Notes: generated from the letters alone by a model not told the origin. 64,000 bases of DNA from Anaerolineae bacterium (GCA_008933735.1 WBUL01000001.1:278057-342056), one strand, 5' to 3'; numbered from the stretch's first letter, positions 1 through 8,709 are shown. Translations and numbers: made by a program.

Positions 1-1335
1 GCTGCCCACTGGCTGGACACTGGCAAGCCTGCTACCGCTGAAGAGCTCAAAGGTATCGTGGTTACCTTCCTTGGGGCAGAAAAATCTGAAGAAGACCGTG
101 GGGAGAAAAAGGCCAAAAAGAGTGGAGTACCTGCTTCTAACATTGATCGGGAGCTTAAAAAACTGCTGCAATCCCCTCTGATTCGCGTGCACCCGGATGG
201 GTCGGTGAGCATCCGCCATCCCATGATAGCCTGGTATCTGGCGGGCGAAACCCTCAGAGACGCAGATACAAAACGGTTGATGGACATGGCAACCAGCCCG
301 GACTGGCACGGGGCCCTCACCTTTGCAACCGCCATTGTCGATTTGGAACCTACGATTCTCAAAAAACTGGGTGATAAATTTGACCTGCTGTTTACTAATC
401 TGTTCTCAGTAGCGGATTGGATGCCCGACGCTCCTGGTAAACTGCGGTGGAAGGGCGAAATCATCAAGCGGTTGGGGGCAGCATTGATGTCTACCACACA
501 GTTTCCCACCGTGCGTGAGCACGCATTGGCGGCAATGGTAGCCTGCCGGGATGACACAGGCGGGATTCTCTATCTGCTGCGTCAGGCAGTCCGGTCTGGC
601 AATCCCCATATTCGTACCCTGGGCTGCCTCGGATTGGGGGCCGTCGGCGCGGAAGGCGCCATCGGCGACTTATCCTCTATGCTTCAGGATAACGTTGTGG
701 ATGTACAGTTAGCTGCCGGGCTCGGATTAGGAGCAATTGCTACCGAAGAAGCCCTGACACCCCTGGTTGAGGCGCTGCTGACCGGTCAACCGGCACTGCG
801 CCAGGCCGTTGCCGAAGCGATGGCCTCCATGCCCGGCGAGGGCCATGAAATTCTCCACGATGGTATTACCCATGAAGATTTGGAAGTGCGGCGTGCCTGC
901 GCGTTCGGGTTGGCACGCATCCCGACCACCTGGGCGCTGGTCGCCCTATATCGCGCCATGCTAGAAGACTCACAGTGGTATGTGCGCTCCGCCGCTGAGC
1001 GTGCATTTGCTCAGGCCCGCGAACCCAAAGCTGCCGGGCCACAAAGACATATCGAGCCTACTTATTACCGGTGGCTTGAAAGTTGGGCGGCTGGACGCGG
1101 AGAAGCGATCCCCGAAGGCCCGTCAGGAAGACAGGTACTCATGCGGGCGCTCCAGGAAGGACCACAGCAGATTCGCGCTGAATCCGCCAGAGCACTGGGG
1201 TATCTGGCCCATTTGCCCGCTTTAAAGGCCCTGTATGCGGCTTTGGGAGATCGAGAGCAAACCGTCCGGGCCGCCGCATTTGATGCTCTCAGCAATATGT
1301 CAGCAAGGTATGGCAAACCCTTGCCCGGAATCTAA
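1..1335 (+). CDS. HEAT-repeat protein, 5' end outside window (possible NACHT-type tail)
   Basis: The reading frame is open to the left edge, so the protein is incomplete at its N-terminus; a GTG at 58 is only an internal candidate start. From about residue 170 of the visible part there are helical HEAT/PBS-lyase-type repeats, each with a pattern such as RTLGCLGLGAVGAEGAIGDL, continuing almost to the C-terminus. The segment before the repeats contains IRHPMIAWYLAGETL, which resembles the end of the winged-helix region behind NACHT/STAND ATPase modules. That makes a NACHT-HEAT protein a reasonable guess, but the ATPase part would lie outside the window. It converges with hisF2 with a 4-base overlap. 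Function unknown; repeats certain, NACHT link speculative. Confidence 0.7.
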   Translation, partial: AAHWLDTGKPATAEELKGIVVTFLGAEKSEEDRGEKKAKKSGVPASNIDRELKKLLQSPLIRVHPDGSVSIRHPMIAWYLAGETLRDADTKRLMDMATSPDWHGALTFATAIVDLEPTILKKLGDKFDLLFTNLFSVADWMPDAPGKLRWKGEIIKRLGAALMSTTQFPTVREHALAAMVACRDDTGGILYLLRQAVRSGNPHIRTLGCLGLGAVGAEGAIGDLSSMLQDNVVDVQLAAGLGLGAIATEEALTPLVEALLTGQPALRQAVAEAMASMPGEGHEILHDGITHEDLEVRRACAFGLARIPTTWALVALYRAMLEDSQWYVRSAAERAFAQAREPKAAGPQRHIEPTYYRWLESWAAGRGEAIPEGPSGRQVLMRALQEGPQQIRAESARALGYLAHLPALKALYAALGDREQTVRAAAFDALSNMSARYGKPLPGI

Positions 1336-2090
1336 CGACGAACATCCAGTCCGGCTCGTTTCATATGGGCGCGGGCCTTAATCGGATTCTGGTCGGTAAA
1401 ATGAAAAATACTGGCGGCGGCAACGGCATGAGCTCCGGCATCTCGAACTGCTTCGACGAAATGCTCTGGTGTGCCCGCGCCGCCATGTGCAATGACTGGC
1501 ACCGCCACAGCGCTTGTGACCTGTTGAATCAGTTCGAGGTCAAACCCTTCCATAGTGCCTTCATGGTCAATGGAGGTAATCATAATTTCGCCTGCGCCAT
1601 GCAGCACGGCCTGCTGTGCCCATGCTGCGGGATTTAATCCTGTCGCCTCACGTCCGCGATTAATATACACCTCATATTTTTTGTACCCAACACGGCGGGC
1701 ATCAATGGACACCACAATACACTGATTTCCGAACCGATCAGCCGCTTCCGTAATGAACTCAGGCCGCCGCACCGCTTCTGTGTTGAGCGTCACTTTATCC
1801 GCTCCCGCATTAAGCAGCGCCCGAATATCATCAACTGTACGCAGACCACCACCCGCCGTAAAAGGCATGAAGCTCTCTTCGGTGACCTGCTGAATCACAT
1901 CAAAAAACGTGCTGCGGTTCTCCTCGGTGGCAGTGATGTCAAGAAAAATCAACTCATCCACGTTTTGCGCGTCGTAAACCATCGCTGCCTTAACCGGATG
2001 GCCTACGTCGCGCAGTTTATCAAACTGGATGGTTTTAACCATGCGCCCATTCTTCAACAGCAGAATAGGGATCAGACGGGTTTTTAACAT
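1332..2090 (-). CDS. hisF2: HisF-like cyclase subunit of surface-sugar amidotransferase system
   Basis: A 252-residue TIM-barrel protein of the HisF family. The start is the ATG at 2090, overlapping the end of hisH2 by 7 bases; a longer form would begin inside hisH2. The phosphate-binding loops ([21 protein letters not shown]) and the second catalytic Asp (VVSIDARRV) are present. The first HisF catalytic Asp, which belongs in CLDV near residue 11, is Leu here ([14 protein letters not shown]). This is the pattern of HisF paralogues from O-antigen clusters such as WbpI. No other histidine gene is nearby, and an N-acetyl sugar amidotransferase precedes hisH2. The role inferred is ammonia transfer and channelling to a sugar acetamido group, making acetamidino sugars, rather than histidine synthesis. 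Confidence 0.85.
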   Translation of the reverse strand: MLKTRLIPILLLKNGRMVKTIQFDKLRDVGHPVKAAMVYDAQNVDELIFLDITATEENRSTFFDVIQQVTEESFMPFTAGGGLRTVDDIRALLNAGADKVTLNTEAVRRPEFITEAADRFGNQCIVVSIDARRVGYKKYEVYINRGREATGLNPAAWAQQAVLHGAGEIMITSIDHEGTMEGFDLELIQQVTSAVAVPVIAHGGAGTPEHFVEAVRDAGAHAVAAASIFHFTDQNPIKARAHMKRAGLDVRR

Positions 2091-2713
2091 AGGGCCGGCT
2101 GAACCTCCCACTGCATAAAGTTACGGAGCAGGGTCAGGCCGTTGTTCTGGCTTTTCTCCGGATGGAACTGTGTCCCAAAAATGTTCTCGTGATGCACAGC
2201 ACAAACAAATTCATAGCCATAATCCGCCGTTGCCGCGATAATGCTCTGGTCATCGGTTGTCAGATGATAGCTGTGGACAAAATAGAACTCACGGTTGGAG
2301 GAAGCCAACCCCTTAAAGAGCGGGCGTTCGGCCCGCATCATGATTTCATTCCAGCCGACATGGGGAACTGGCAACTGGTTCAGTTCAAAATGGCGCACTG
2401 TGCCGCGAATCCAACCGAGTCCCTCGAAATGTCCATGTTCATAACCCTCTTCGGCAAGAAGCTGCATTCCCAGGCAAATCGCCAGAATCGGGGTTTTCTG
2501 ATGGAGGACTTTTTCATTCAGCACGCTAATCAAACCACGCTGCCGCAGGTTATCCATCGCACGCCCAAACGCCCCAACGCCGGGCAGAACCAGGCGATCT
2601 GCCGACAATATATCTTCCGGCTTGTCCGACACACAGACTTCCGCGCCCAACAGATTCAAGGCATTGTAAACCGAGCGCAGATTTCCCATTCCGTAATCGA
2701 CTACTGTAATCAT
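2084..2713 (-). CDS. hisH2: HisH-like glutamine amidotransferase subunit (surface-sugar type)
   Basis: Class I glutamine amidotransferase of the HisH family, 209 residues. The nucleophile Cys80 lies in AICLGMQLL and the His/Glu pair in GTQFHPEKS near residue 185. It hydrolyses glutamine and passes ammonia to its HisF-type partner. The start is taken as the ATG at 2713 because it forms an ATGA overlap with the stop of the upstream amidotransferase; a GTG- or ATG-started form five residues longer is possible. Gene order amidotransferase-hisH2-hisF2 is the one seen in O-antigen and flagellin-sugar clusters (WbpG-HisH2-HisF2 type), so a role in acetamidino sugar formation is inferred. Confidence 0.87.
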   Translation of the reverse strand: MITVVDYGMGNLRSVYNALNLLGAEVCVSDKPEDILSADRLVLPGVGAFGRAMDNLRQRGLISVLNEKVLHQKTPILAICLGMQLLAEEGYEHGHFEGLGWIRGTVRHFELNQLPVPHVGWNEIMMRAERPLFKGLASSNREFYFVHSYHLTTDDQSIIAATADYGYEFVCAVHHENIFGTQFHPEKSQNNGLTLLRNFMQWEVQPALC

Positions 2714-3846
2714 GGGTTCAGATTCCATTCATCTTGATCGGGCAATTTTTCACCCCGTTCAACCCTGGATGGGTCGAACTTCCAGGGGACAACCTGATGC
2801 TGCATGGCAATATCGAGAAATTCCTCTTCATCAATCTTGACGTATTTAAGAAATTCGTCAAGACTGGCAGGACGTTTACCGTCGTATTCGGCCTGTAACT
2901 GCTCCGCCTCTTCACGGGACAGGCGCTCATTCCGAATATCAATATTGACCAGATGATTCGTGCGTCCCATACCACGTTTGATATATTTGAGATAATCACG
3001 GACTCCCTGAACCGCACATTCGATTTTTTCGTAATCGTACTGCCCAGGAATGCCTTCGACCTGATCCCCTTGCCAACCGAGTTCGGTTTTGATGACTTCG
3101 ACCTGCCGCTTCACGTCCCAGGGAATGTAGCTGCCTAAACAGACAGAACGATAATTGATTTTCATCAGGTCACGCAGTTTCGGATAGGTATAGGGGGCAA
3201 CGTCCTGTTCAGTCAGTCCGTCAATCATGCCCATCATATCTTCCGCTGTGATGCCCAGATTCACAAAGCGGTTGAAACGGCGCTCATCCACTTCTTCAAT
3301 TTCGTCATAGCTGTAATAGCTCTGATATTCGGCATTGGGTTCGCCCCAGAAGACCAGTCCGACGCCAAATCGCACCGCCATTTGCATCGGGAAGGCAAAA
3401 ATCCCGGTGTGGCAGTGCCAGCAAAAGTCGCCCTTGCGCCGCAGCGACTCCAGCATCATTTTTTTGACGACGACCTTATTCGGGGTAAAACTCAGAAAGT
3501 CCGCGCCCAGTTGTTGCAGGGTGCGCTCCCGATTCCGCAGAACGCCGGGGCGATAGAATCCGTGATCCCAGGATACGACCAGCGGTTTGACCTTGTACTG
3601 GGTAATCAGATACCACAGGGTAAAGGTACTGTCCTTACCGCCGCTAAATGGCACAATGCAGTCATACGGTCCTTTGCCACGATAGGTTTCGATCAGCTCA
3701 TCAAGGGCCTTCTTCTTGGCGCCCCAATCAATCTGGTGTTTGATATCATGATTGCGGCAGACCGAACAAATGCCTTCTTCATCAAAAGTGATGGCGTCCG
3801 CCGTTTCTGGCAGCAGGCAGCGTGTACAGCGTTTTAGCTCTGTCAT
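2710..3846 (-). CDS. N-acetyl sugar amidotransferase (WbpG/PseA-like)
   Basis: A 378-residue member of the N-acetyl sugar amidotransferase family. It has an N-terminal Cys4 zinc site (CTRC at 7-10, CSVC at 27-30), an ATP-pyrophosphatase P-loop PFSGGKDS at about 66-73, and a CWHCH motif near 141. The family activates the N-acetyl group of a nucleotide sugar with ATP and replaces its oxygen with ammonia, giving an acetamidino group; the ammonia comes from the HisH/HisF pair encoded immediately downstream with overlapping genes. It has its own promoter candidate at 3945-3973, separating it from the sialic-acid-like genes upstream. The exact sugar cannot be told from sequence. Confidence 0.88.
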   Translation of the reverse strand: MTELKRCTRCLLPETADAITFDEEGICSVCRNHDIKHQIDWGAKKKALDELIETYRGKGPYDCIVPFSGGKDSTFTLWYLITQYKVKPLVVSWDHGFYRPGVLRNRERTLQQLGADFLSFTPNKVVVKKMMLESLRRKGDFCWHCHTGIFAFPMQMAVRFGVGLVFWGEPNAEYQSYYSYDEIEEVDERRFNRFVNLGITAEDMMGMIDGLTEQDVAPYTYPKLRDLMKINYRSVCLGSYIPWDVKRQVEVIKTELGWQGDQVEGIPGQYDYEKIECAVQGVRDYLKYIKRGMGRTNHLVNIDIRNERLSREEAEQLQAEYDGKRPASLDEFLKYVKIDEEEFLDIAMQHQVVPWKFDPSRVERGEKLPDQDEWNLNP

Positions 3847-3944
3847 AATTGATCCCTGAATATGAACATCAGGCTGAAGCCCAATGTGAACGGGTTGTAT
3901 TTTGAATCACAGATCGCGTGGTTTCAAGCCGCGCTTGCCTGACT

Positions 3945-3973
3945 ACTATAGGAAGTGGGTCGCATTTGGTCAA
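3945..3973 (-). promoter_or_regulatory. Sigma70-type promoter for amidotransferase-hisH2-hisF2
   Basis: On the minus strand TTGACC (3973-3968) is followed after 17 bases by TATAGT (3950-3945). It sits in the 138-base gap between the histidine phosphatase and the amidotransferase gene and would give a 5' leader of about 90 bases. Confidence 0.6.
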
Positions 3974-3984
3974 GAAGCCAATCG

Positions 3985-4575
3985 TTATTTATAAAAATTA
4001 TCCGTGCGGAATCTGGGCGGCAGGTGTCCAATATCGTTGTAACCGATCAGGAACGTATCTCCAAACTCGCTGATCCGAACGCGGGTAATGCCACAGTTAT
4101 GGCAGTCCATATGTAACCACGCGGACGGATCAACCCGCAGCGCTCTACACACAAAATAGCGGATGAGGTTGCCGTGTGTTACCAGAATTTCATGTTTATC
4201 AGTGCCGCGTGTCGGTTTGAAGTAATGCTCAAACGCTTTTGCGGAACGCGCCGCCTGTTTTTGTAACTCGTCCGGCGGAAAATGATAAAACTGAGTCTGT
4301 AGGTTCTGGGATACCATCGGGATGCTTTCCCACAGGCGCCGTGTGCGCTGGAGTTCAATTTCGGGAAAAACAGCGGTGATAATTTCGGCGGTTTCGACGG
4401 CCCGGTTCAAGGTGCTGGTATGAACAGCGGTGATGGGGACGTGGCGCAGCGCTTTGGCCGTTTTCTGGGCCTGCTGTTTGCCGAGAGGGGTCAGGCTGCT
4501 TTCCAGCGGGTCATTCGTTTTTGCATCCGGGTTATATTGTCCATGCCGAATCAGATATATATACCGTGACGCCAC
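3985..4575 (-). CDS. Histidine phosphatase family protein
   Basis: A 196-residue protein of the phosphoglycerate-mutase-like histidine phosphatase superfamily. The phospho-accepting motif is LIRHGQYN near residue 10; the second-half His is in ILVTHGNLIRYF. The GTG start at 4575 overlaps the TAG stop of spsF by one base, so the two are translationally coupled. Such enzymes remove phosphate from small metabolites. Its place directly after NeuB/SpsE- and SpsF-type genes raises the possibility that it dephosphorylates a nonulosonic acid 9-phosphate, but this is inference; it could equally act on an unrelated substrate. Confidence 0.82.
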   Translation of the reverse strand: MASRYIYLIRHGQYNPDAKTNDPLESSLTPLGKQQAQKTAKALRHVPITAVHTSTLNRAVETAEIITAVFPEIELQRTRRLWESIPMVSQNLQTQFYHFPPDELQKQAARSAKAFEHYFKPTRGTDKHEILVTHGNLIRYFVCRALRVDPSAWLHMDCHNCGITRVRISEFGDTFLIGYNDIGHLPPRFRTDNFYK

Positions 4576-5324
4576 TACCTATCCTCCCGCAGCGATTTTT
4601 CATATCCCTCATTGGATGGAATATGCTGATTGAGGGCAATTAAATCCGGGCGGGTTTCCAGAAAGGCGACAATGGTCTGCATATCAAACAAGGGGTTTTC
4701 CGCGTAGAGCGCGTCGTAAATTGCAGTGATAAATTCAAGATCAACCGCTTCATCGACTGTCCAGCGATAATGACTTAAATTCGGTGACTGCACCAATCCA
4801 GCCTGTGAGAATTTTTCGGGATGTTTGTAAAGATACGGGGTCACATGTTCACGTTCAGAGTTTAGCCGGGCTTCGTTCCAGGCGGTTTCCAGCGCAGCAA
4901 AGGTAAAAACCTCCGTATCCAGCCCGTCAGGATAAGTGCGGTGTATAAAATTATTCACATAGGCATAGCTGCTGGACTGAAACAGGCCAATGGTCTGGTC
5001 AATCACGCCAGGGTCAATTACTGGACAGTCCCCTGTGATGCGAACAATTACGCTGGCATGATACATTGTTGCCGCCTGATAAAAACGATCTAGTACGTCC
5101 GCCTCGCTGCCTCGGTAGCATCCCACCCCAAGTGTTTGAGCCAGGGTTTCCAGCGCGGCATCCGCCGCGTTAGAGGTCGTTGCTAAAACTACCTGTTCGA
5201 CTTTTTTCGCCGCCTTCACCCGCTCAATTATATGGGTAATCATCGGCTTTCCAGCCAGCGGCATCAGCACTTTATTCGGCAGTCGAGTCGAGCCTGTCCG
5301 TGCCTGGATAATTGCCGTAATCAT
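4575..5324 (-). CDS. spsF: SpsF-like cytidylyltransferase (nonulosonic acid activation)
   Basis: A 249-residue nucleotidyltransferase of the CMP-sugar (SpsF/NeuA-like) family. The N-terminal nucleotide-binding signature is IIQARTGSTRLPNKVL, followed by GKPMITHIIERV and the acidic metal site RITGDCPVIDP. The family couples a nonulosonic acid or related sugar to CMP. The ATG forms an ATGA overlap with the stop of the synthase gene upstream, so synthase and activating enzyme are made together. The precise sugar is unknown. Confidence 0.87.
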   Translation of the reverse strand: MITAIIQARTGSTRLPNKVLMPLAGKPMITHIIERVKAAKKVEQVVLATTSNAADAALETLAQTLGVGCYRGSEADVLDRFYQAATMYHASVIVRITGDCPVIDPGVIDQTIGLFQSSSYAYVNNFIHRTYPDGLDTEVFTFAALETAWNEARLNSEREHVTPYLYKHPEKFSQAGLVQSPNLSHYRWTVDEAVDLEFITAIYDALYAENPLFDMQTIVAFLETRPDLIALNQHIPSNEGYEKSLREDR

Positions 5325-6388
5325 GTGTAATCTCCCTGCTGAACACCATCGCCAACAGGAATGTCACGGGCAGCGGTTTTGCCCTCGATGTCCGTAATAA
5401 ACCGGGGATGCAGGCCAGGTTTCTGCTTGCCAGGGCGCAATATATCAATGTTCACCCCTTCGCGCATAATATCGCCCTTGTGGATGGGCTGAGAGGCCTG
5501 AATTGTGCGGCGGGCAAAATGGAAAAGTTCCTCTTCTGCGTTCTGGACGATCTTTTCGGCGGTGCCAAGCGCCTGTTCCATATCCCTTACTGCTTTAACC
5601 AACCGTTTCAGTTCTTCCGGGTTCAGCGCGAAGGCATGATCGGGACCCGGTAAGCGTTTATCGAGGGTGTAGTGTTTTTCAATGACGCTTGCACCCAGGG
5701 CTACCGCCCCTACTGGCCCGATCACCGGGTCGGTACTGTGGTCGGACAGGCCAACCGGAACCCCATACATTTCCTTAAGACTCGGAATCACCTTCAGCAG
5801 CAGCGTATCCAAAGGGGCAGGATATTTCGCTGTACACTGCATCAGCACCAGATGCCTGCCGCCGTGCTGGTAAAAATGATTGACCGCAAAACGAATATCC
5901 TCGTGGTTGCTTGCTCCGGTTGACAGCACCAATGGTTTGCCTGATTTTGCCGCCGCTTCTAACAGGCGAATGTGGCTGATTTCATAAGAGGCGATTTTGT
6001 GGATCAGCACAAAGGGATCCACCGCTTCAAAATCCCGGACTGAAAACGGCGAGGACATGAACAAAATCCCCTGCTGCTGGCAGTATTCCGCCAGCCTGCC
6101 CACCAGTTCATAGGGCATCGCAAGATCCGCAAAAATTTCACGGATATTTTGTTTAATGCCTGCTTCCGCCAGATAATCGCTTTCTCCGGCGTTTTCCACG
6201 TAGACCGTATCCGGGCGGTAGGTCTGAAATTTCACCGCATCCGCGCCCGCTTCAACCGCTACCTCAATCAGTGCTTTGCCCATCGCATAATCACGGGCAG
6301 GGGTTCCCATGCGCCAGTTTGAGCCCGCCTCCGCGATAATAAAGGTCGGCGCACCATCACCGATTCTGCGTCCGTTTTGCAACTGCAT
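5321..6388 (-). CDS. spsE: NeuB/SpsE-type nonulosonic acid synthase
   Basis: A 355-residue sialic acid synthase-like protein. The N-terminal TIM barrel has FIIAEAGSNW, AVKFQTYRPDT, STGASNHEDI, LMQCTAKYPAP, VGLSDHSTDP and VIEKHYTLDK, the usual PEP- and metal-binding segments. The C-terminal SAF/antifreeze-like domain follows from about residue 285 (RRTIQASQPIHKGDI). The family condenses PEP with a hexosamine to a nine-carbon acid (sialic, legionaminic or pseudaminic). It lies three bases after the acetyltransferase and overlaps spsF. The aminotransferase, dehydratase and epimerase steps needed to feed it are not in this window. Confidence 0.92.
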   Translation of the reverse strand: MQLQNGRRIGDGAPTFIIAEAGSNWRMGTPARDYAMGKALIEVAVEAGADAVKFQTYRPDTVYVENAGESDYLAEAGIKQNIREIFADLAMPYELVGRLAEYCQQQGILFMSSPFSVRDFEAVDPFVLIHKIASYEISHIRLLEAAAKSGKPLVLSTGASNHEDIRFAVNHFYQHGGRHLVLMQCTAKYPAPLDTLLLKVIPSLKEMYGVPVGLSDHSTDPVIGPVGAVALGASVIEKHYTLDKRLPGPDHAFALNPEELKRLVKAVRDMEQALGTAEKIVQNAEEELFHFARRTIQASQPIHKGDIMREGVNIDILRPGKQKPGLHPRFITDIEGKTAARDIPVGDGVQQGDYT

Positions 6389-6391
6389 GGT

Positions 6392-6886
6392 TTAGTCTTT
6401 CTGATGAATGAATCGAAAAACCGTAATCGGATGAGGTAAACCACTGACCATCCGATGATATTCGTCCACCTGTTGGTAGCCGCACCGGACAAACATCCGA
6501 ATTGAATTCACATTCTGGAGGAGAACTTCTGCAACGACGGTTTTCCAGCCTTTTTCATGAATCAGCGCTGTTCCGGCAATCACCAGCGCACTGCCGTAAC
6601 CCTTTCCCCGGTGATGCGGTGCAATCATGATGCTGATGTCACAGGTTGAATCACCAAAACCTTCATACGGGCGAAAGCGCAAAAAACCGACCCGTTCACC
6701 ATCCACAACGCCAAAAAGCGGCGGCAGCGAGTCATTGATAAAATAATTTTGCTGGAATTCCTCGTAAAACGCCGGCCACTGTTTCGGCATTTTATGAAAG
6801 GACATACTCAAGGTTACGGGATCATTGCGCCATGCCATTACCAAGCGGGCATGTTCTTCTATGGGCTGGACGAACTCAAGATTCAT
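6392..6886 (-). CDS. GNAT acetyltransferase (PseH/SpsD-like)
   Basis: A 164-residue GNAT-fold N-acetyltransferase. The acetyl-CoA loop is MIAPHHRGKGYGSALV, followed by the C-terminal Asn/Gly pattern VNSIRMFVRCGY. The N-terminus (HARLVMAWRNDP) matches acetyltransferases of nonulosonic acid clusters such as PseH. The ATG overlaps the preceding dehydrogenase stop as ATGA. It probably acetylates an amino group of the sugar made by this cluster, an inference from neighbours. Confidence 0.82.
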   Translation of the reverse strand: MNLEFVQPIEEHARLVMAWRNDPVTLSMSFHKMPKQWPAFYEEFQQNYFINDSLPPLFGVVDGERVGFLRFRPYEGFGDSTCDISIMIAPHHRGKGYGSALVIAGTALIHEKGWKTVVAEVLLQNVNSIRMFVRCGYQQVDEYHRMVSGLPHPITVFRFIHQKD

Positions 6887-7920
6887 AGCTGGATGGCTTT
6901 CTGCTTGTCAGCGGATTCAAAAACAGCCAATGCTAATTTCAGCACATCCCGTCCCACTTTCAAGTCCGCCACCGACGATTCCCGTTCTTCCAGACAACGG
7001 ATAAAATGCCGCATTTCCGCCAGGTACATATCATTGACCGTGACACTCATATTTTGGGGGTAAACTTCGTACTGATGATCTTTTGGACCATACACCCGGA
7101 TTTCGCCTGTATTGTGGTCAAGGGTCAGGGTGGCGTTGCTGCCGGTGATTTCAAGCTGGCGACGGTAGATATGCTGCAAAAAATCCAGTTGAAGCTGGGT
7201 AATCACGCCGCTTTCATGCTTGAGGGTGATTGCGGCGAAATCCTCGGTGTCGGTCTCCAAATCGCTGAGATGTTCCACATACGCAAACACCTCTTTCACC
7301 CGCCCAAATAAAACACTCAAATAATCCAATTCGTGGGTATCATCCAGTACCACACCGCCGCCCAGTTTGTGCTGTGCCTGATAGCGCTGGCGGTAATCTT
7401 GATCCGGATGGTAGTGCGGCAGGTAGTAGGAACAGTTCGCCCGTGCTGCCAACGGTTTACCCAACCGCCCTTCGTCCAGCATGGCTTTGGCACGGCGGAA
7501 ACCATCCCGGAAGCGCATATTGAACCCCACCAGCGAAATAATCCCAGCCTTTTCCGCTGCTTCGATCAGCATATCAACTCCCTGCCAGGTATGCGAAAGC
7601 GGTTTTTCGACAAAGACATGCTTGCGACAGTCAATTGCCATGCGGGTGTGGTCAAGGTGGTGAACCGTCGGACTGCAAACCAGCACCGCGTCAATCTCTG
7701 GCGCAAAAGCCGAGTCTAAATCCGTGTGAACCTCAAACTCCCGAAGATTTTCTACCTGTGGCAGATAGGTTTCAATGATCCGCACCTTTTGCCCCAGCGA
7801 AACCAGATTACGTGCATGGCGTGAACCTATCGAACCGCCCCCAATAACAGCGAAATTAAATACGCTCAAAGTTGGTTTCCGATTAGTTTGAGGGGAATAT
7901 ACAGGGTAAAACAGAGACAC
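6883..7920 (-). CDS. Gfo/Idh/MocA family sugar oxidoreductase
   Basis: An NAD(P)-dependent oxidoreductase of 345 residues. The Rossmann motif FAVIGGGSIGSRHARNL is at about 22-38 and the catalytic EKPLSHT signature near residue 105; the C-terminal beta-sheet domain follows. It is the first gene of the minus-strand sugar cluster. The GTG at 7920 has AGGAAG about 11 bases upstream; a TTG at 7869 would give a shorter form closer to the Rossmann fold and cannot be excluded. The likely role is oxidation or epimerisation of a nucleotide sugar. The 97-base gap upstream is shared with the divergent response regulator gene. Confidence 0.85.
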   Translation of the reverse strand: MSLFYPVYSPQTNRKPTLSVFNFAVIGGGSIGSRHARNLVSLGQKVRIIETYLPQVENLREFEVHTDLDSAFAPEIDAVLVCSPTVHHLDHTRMAIDCRKHVFVEKPLSHTWQGVDMLIEAAEKAGIISLVGFNMRFRDGFRRAKAMLDEGRLGKPLAARANCSYYLPHYHPDQDYRQRYQAQHKLGGGVVLDDTHELDYLSVLFGRVKEVFAYVEHLSDLETDTEDFAAITLKHESGVITQLQLDFLQHIYRRQLEITGSNATLTLDHNTGEIRVYGPKDHQYEVYPQNMSVTVNDMYLAEMRHFIRCLEERESSVADLKVGRDVLKLALAVFESADKQKAIQL

Positions 7921-7978
7921 GTCAACAATGACTTCCTGTAACTGACCTCAATAACCCTACCCTTTTGGATAGGTGCTT

Positions 7979-7998
7979 CGGTATACAATACGGTATAC
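7979..7998. promoter_or_regulatory. Tandem CGGTATAC sites between divergent operons
   Basis: CGGTATAC occurs at 7979-7986 and again at 7991-7998, a 12-base spacing. Each copy contains the self-complementary GTATAC. They lie 20-40 bases before the response regulator start, in the gap shared with the sugar cluster. OmpR-type regulators commonly bind short direct repeats, so autoregulation is plausible but unproven. Confidence 0.35.
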
Positions 7999-8017
7999 GA
8001 TATGGTGGGGAACGAAT

Positions 8018-8698
8018 GTGGCCGACGAATTGATTCTACTGGTGGATGATGAGCGTAACATCATTGACTTTGCCAGCCTGTATCTACGACAGGAGGGCTT
8101 TCGCCTTCTCAGCGCCGAAGATGGCCTGGCCGCACTGGATATGGTCGAAAAAGCGCAGCCTGATTTTATTGTGTTAGATCTCATGCTGCCGAAGCTTGAT
8201 GGCTGGGAAGTTTGCAAGCGGATACGGGCGCGGTCGGATGTGCCGATTCTAATGCTCACAGCTCGTGACGATGACATTGATAAAATTGTTGGGTTGGAAC
8301 TCGGCGCGGACGATTACATGACCAAGCCGTTTAACCCGCGTGAACTGGTTGCCCGTGTGAAAGCCATTTTGCGCCGGACTGAACCCCGCCGTTCCTCCAA
8401 CGAAAACACTCCGCTTCGGATTCAGAATCTGGTGATTGACCCGGCTCGCCGTGTTGTAAAAATCGATGACCGTGAAATCGACCTGCGGACCAAGGAATTT
8501 GACCTGCTGCTGACACTGGCTGAAAATAAGGGGTACGTGCTGAGCCGGGAAAAATTGCTCGAAATTGTGTGGGGCTTCGATTTTTACGGCGAAACACGCA
8601 CAGTCGATGTTCATATTGCCCATTTACGCCACAAATTAAAAGGCAGTCAGGCGATCATCGAAACCGTTTGGGGCGTCGGGTATAAGCTGGAGGAATAG
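8018..8698 (+). CDS. OmpR-family response regulator (no adjacent kinase)
   Basis: A 226-residue response regulator: receiver domain (VDDE at the N-terminus, phospho-acceptor Asp in FIVLDLMLPKLDG, Lys in DDYMTKPFNP) and an OmpR-type winged-helix effector domain (RTKEFDLLLTLAENKG, TVDVHIAHLRHKL, VWGVGYKL). The GTG at 8018 is chosen over an in-frame GTG at 7973 because a GGTGGGG ribosome site precedes it and the tandem operator-like repeats lie between the two. There is no histidine kinase next to it, so its partner is unknown. Confidence 0.9.
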   Translation: MADELILLVDDERNIIDFASLYLRQEGFRLLSAEDGLAALDMVEKAQPDFIVLDLMLPKLDGWEVCKRIRARSDVPILMLTARDDDIDKIVGLELGADDYMTKPFNPRELVARVKAILRRTEPRRSSNENTPLRIQNLVIDPARRVVKIDDREIDLRTKEFDLLLTLAENKGYVLSREKLLEIVWGFDFYGETRTVDVHIAHLRHKLKGSQAIIETVWGVGYKLEE

Positions 8699-8709
8699 AC
8701 CCGGCTATT

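Noticed and set aside
1332..2713. HisF and HisH as histidine biosynthesis genes
   Set aside because: No other his genes are near, HisF has lost its first catalytic Asp, and an N-acetyl sugar amidotransferase is coupled to them.
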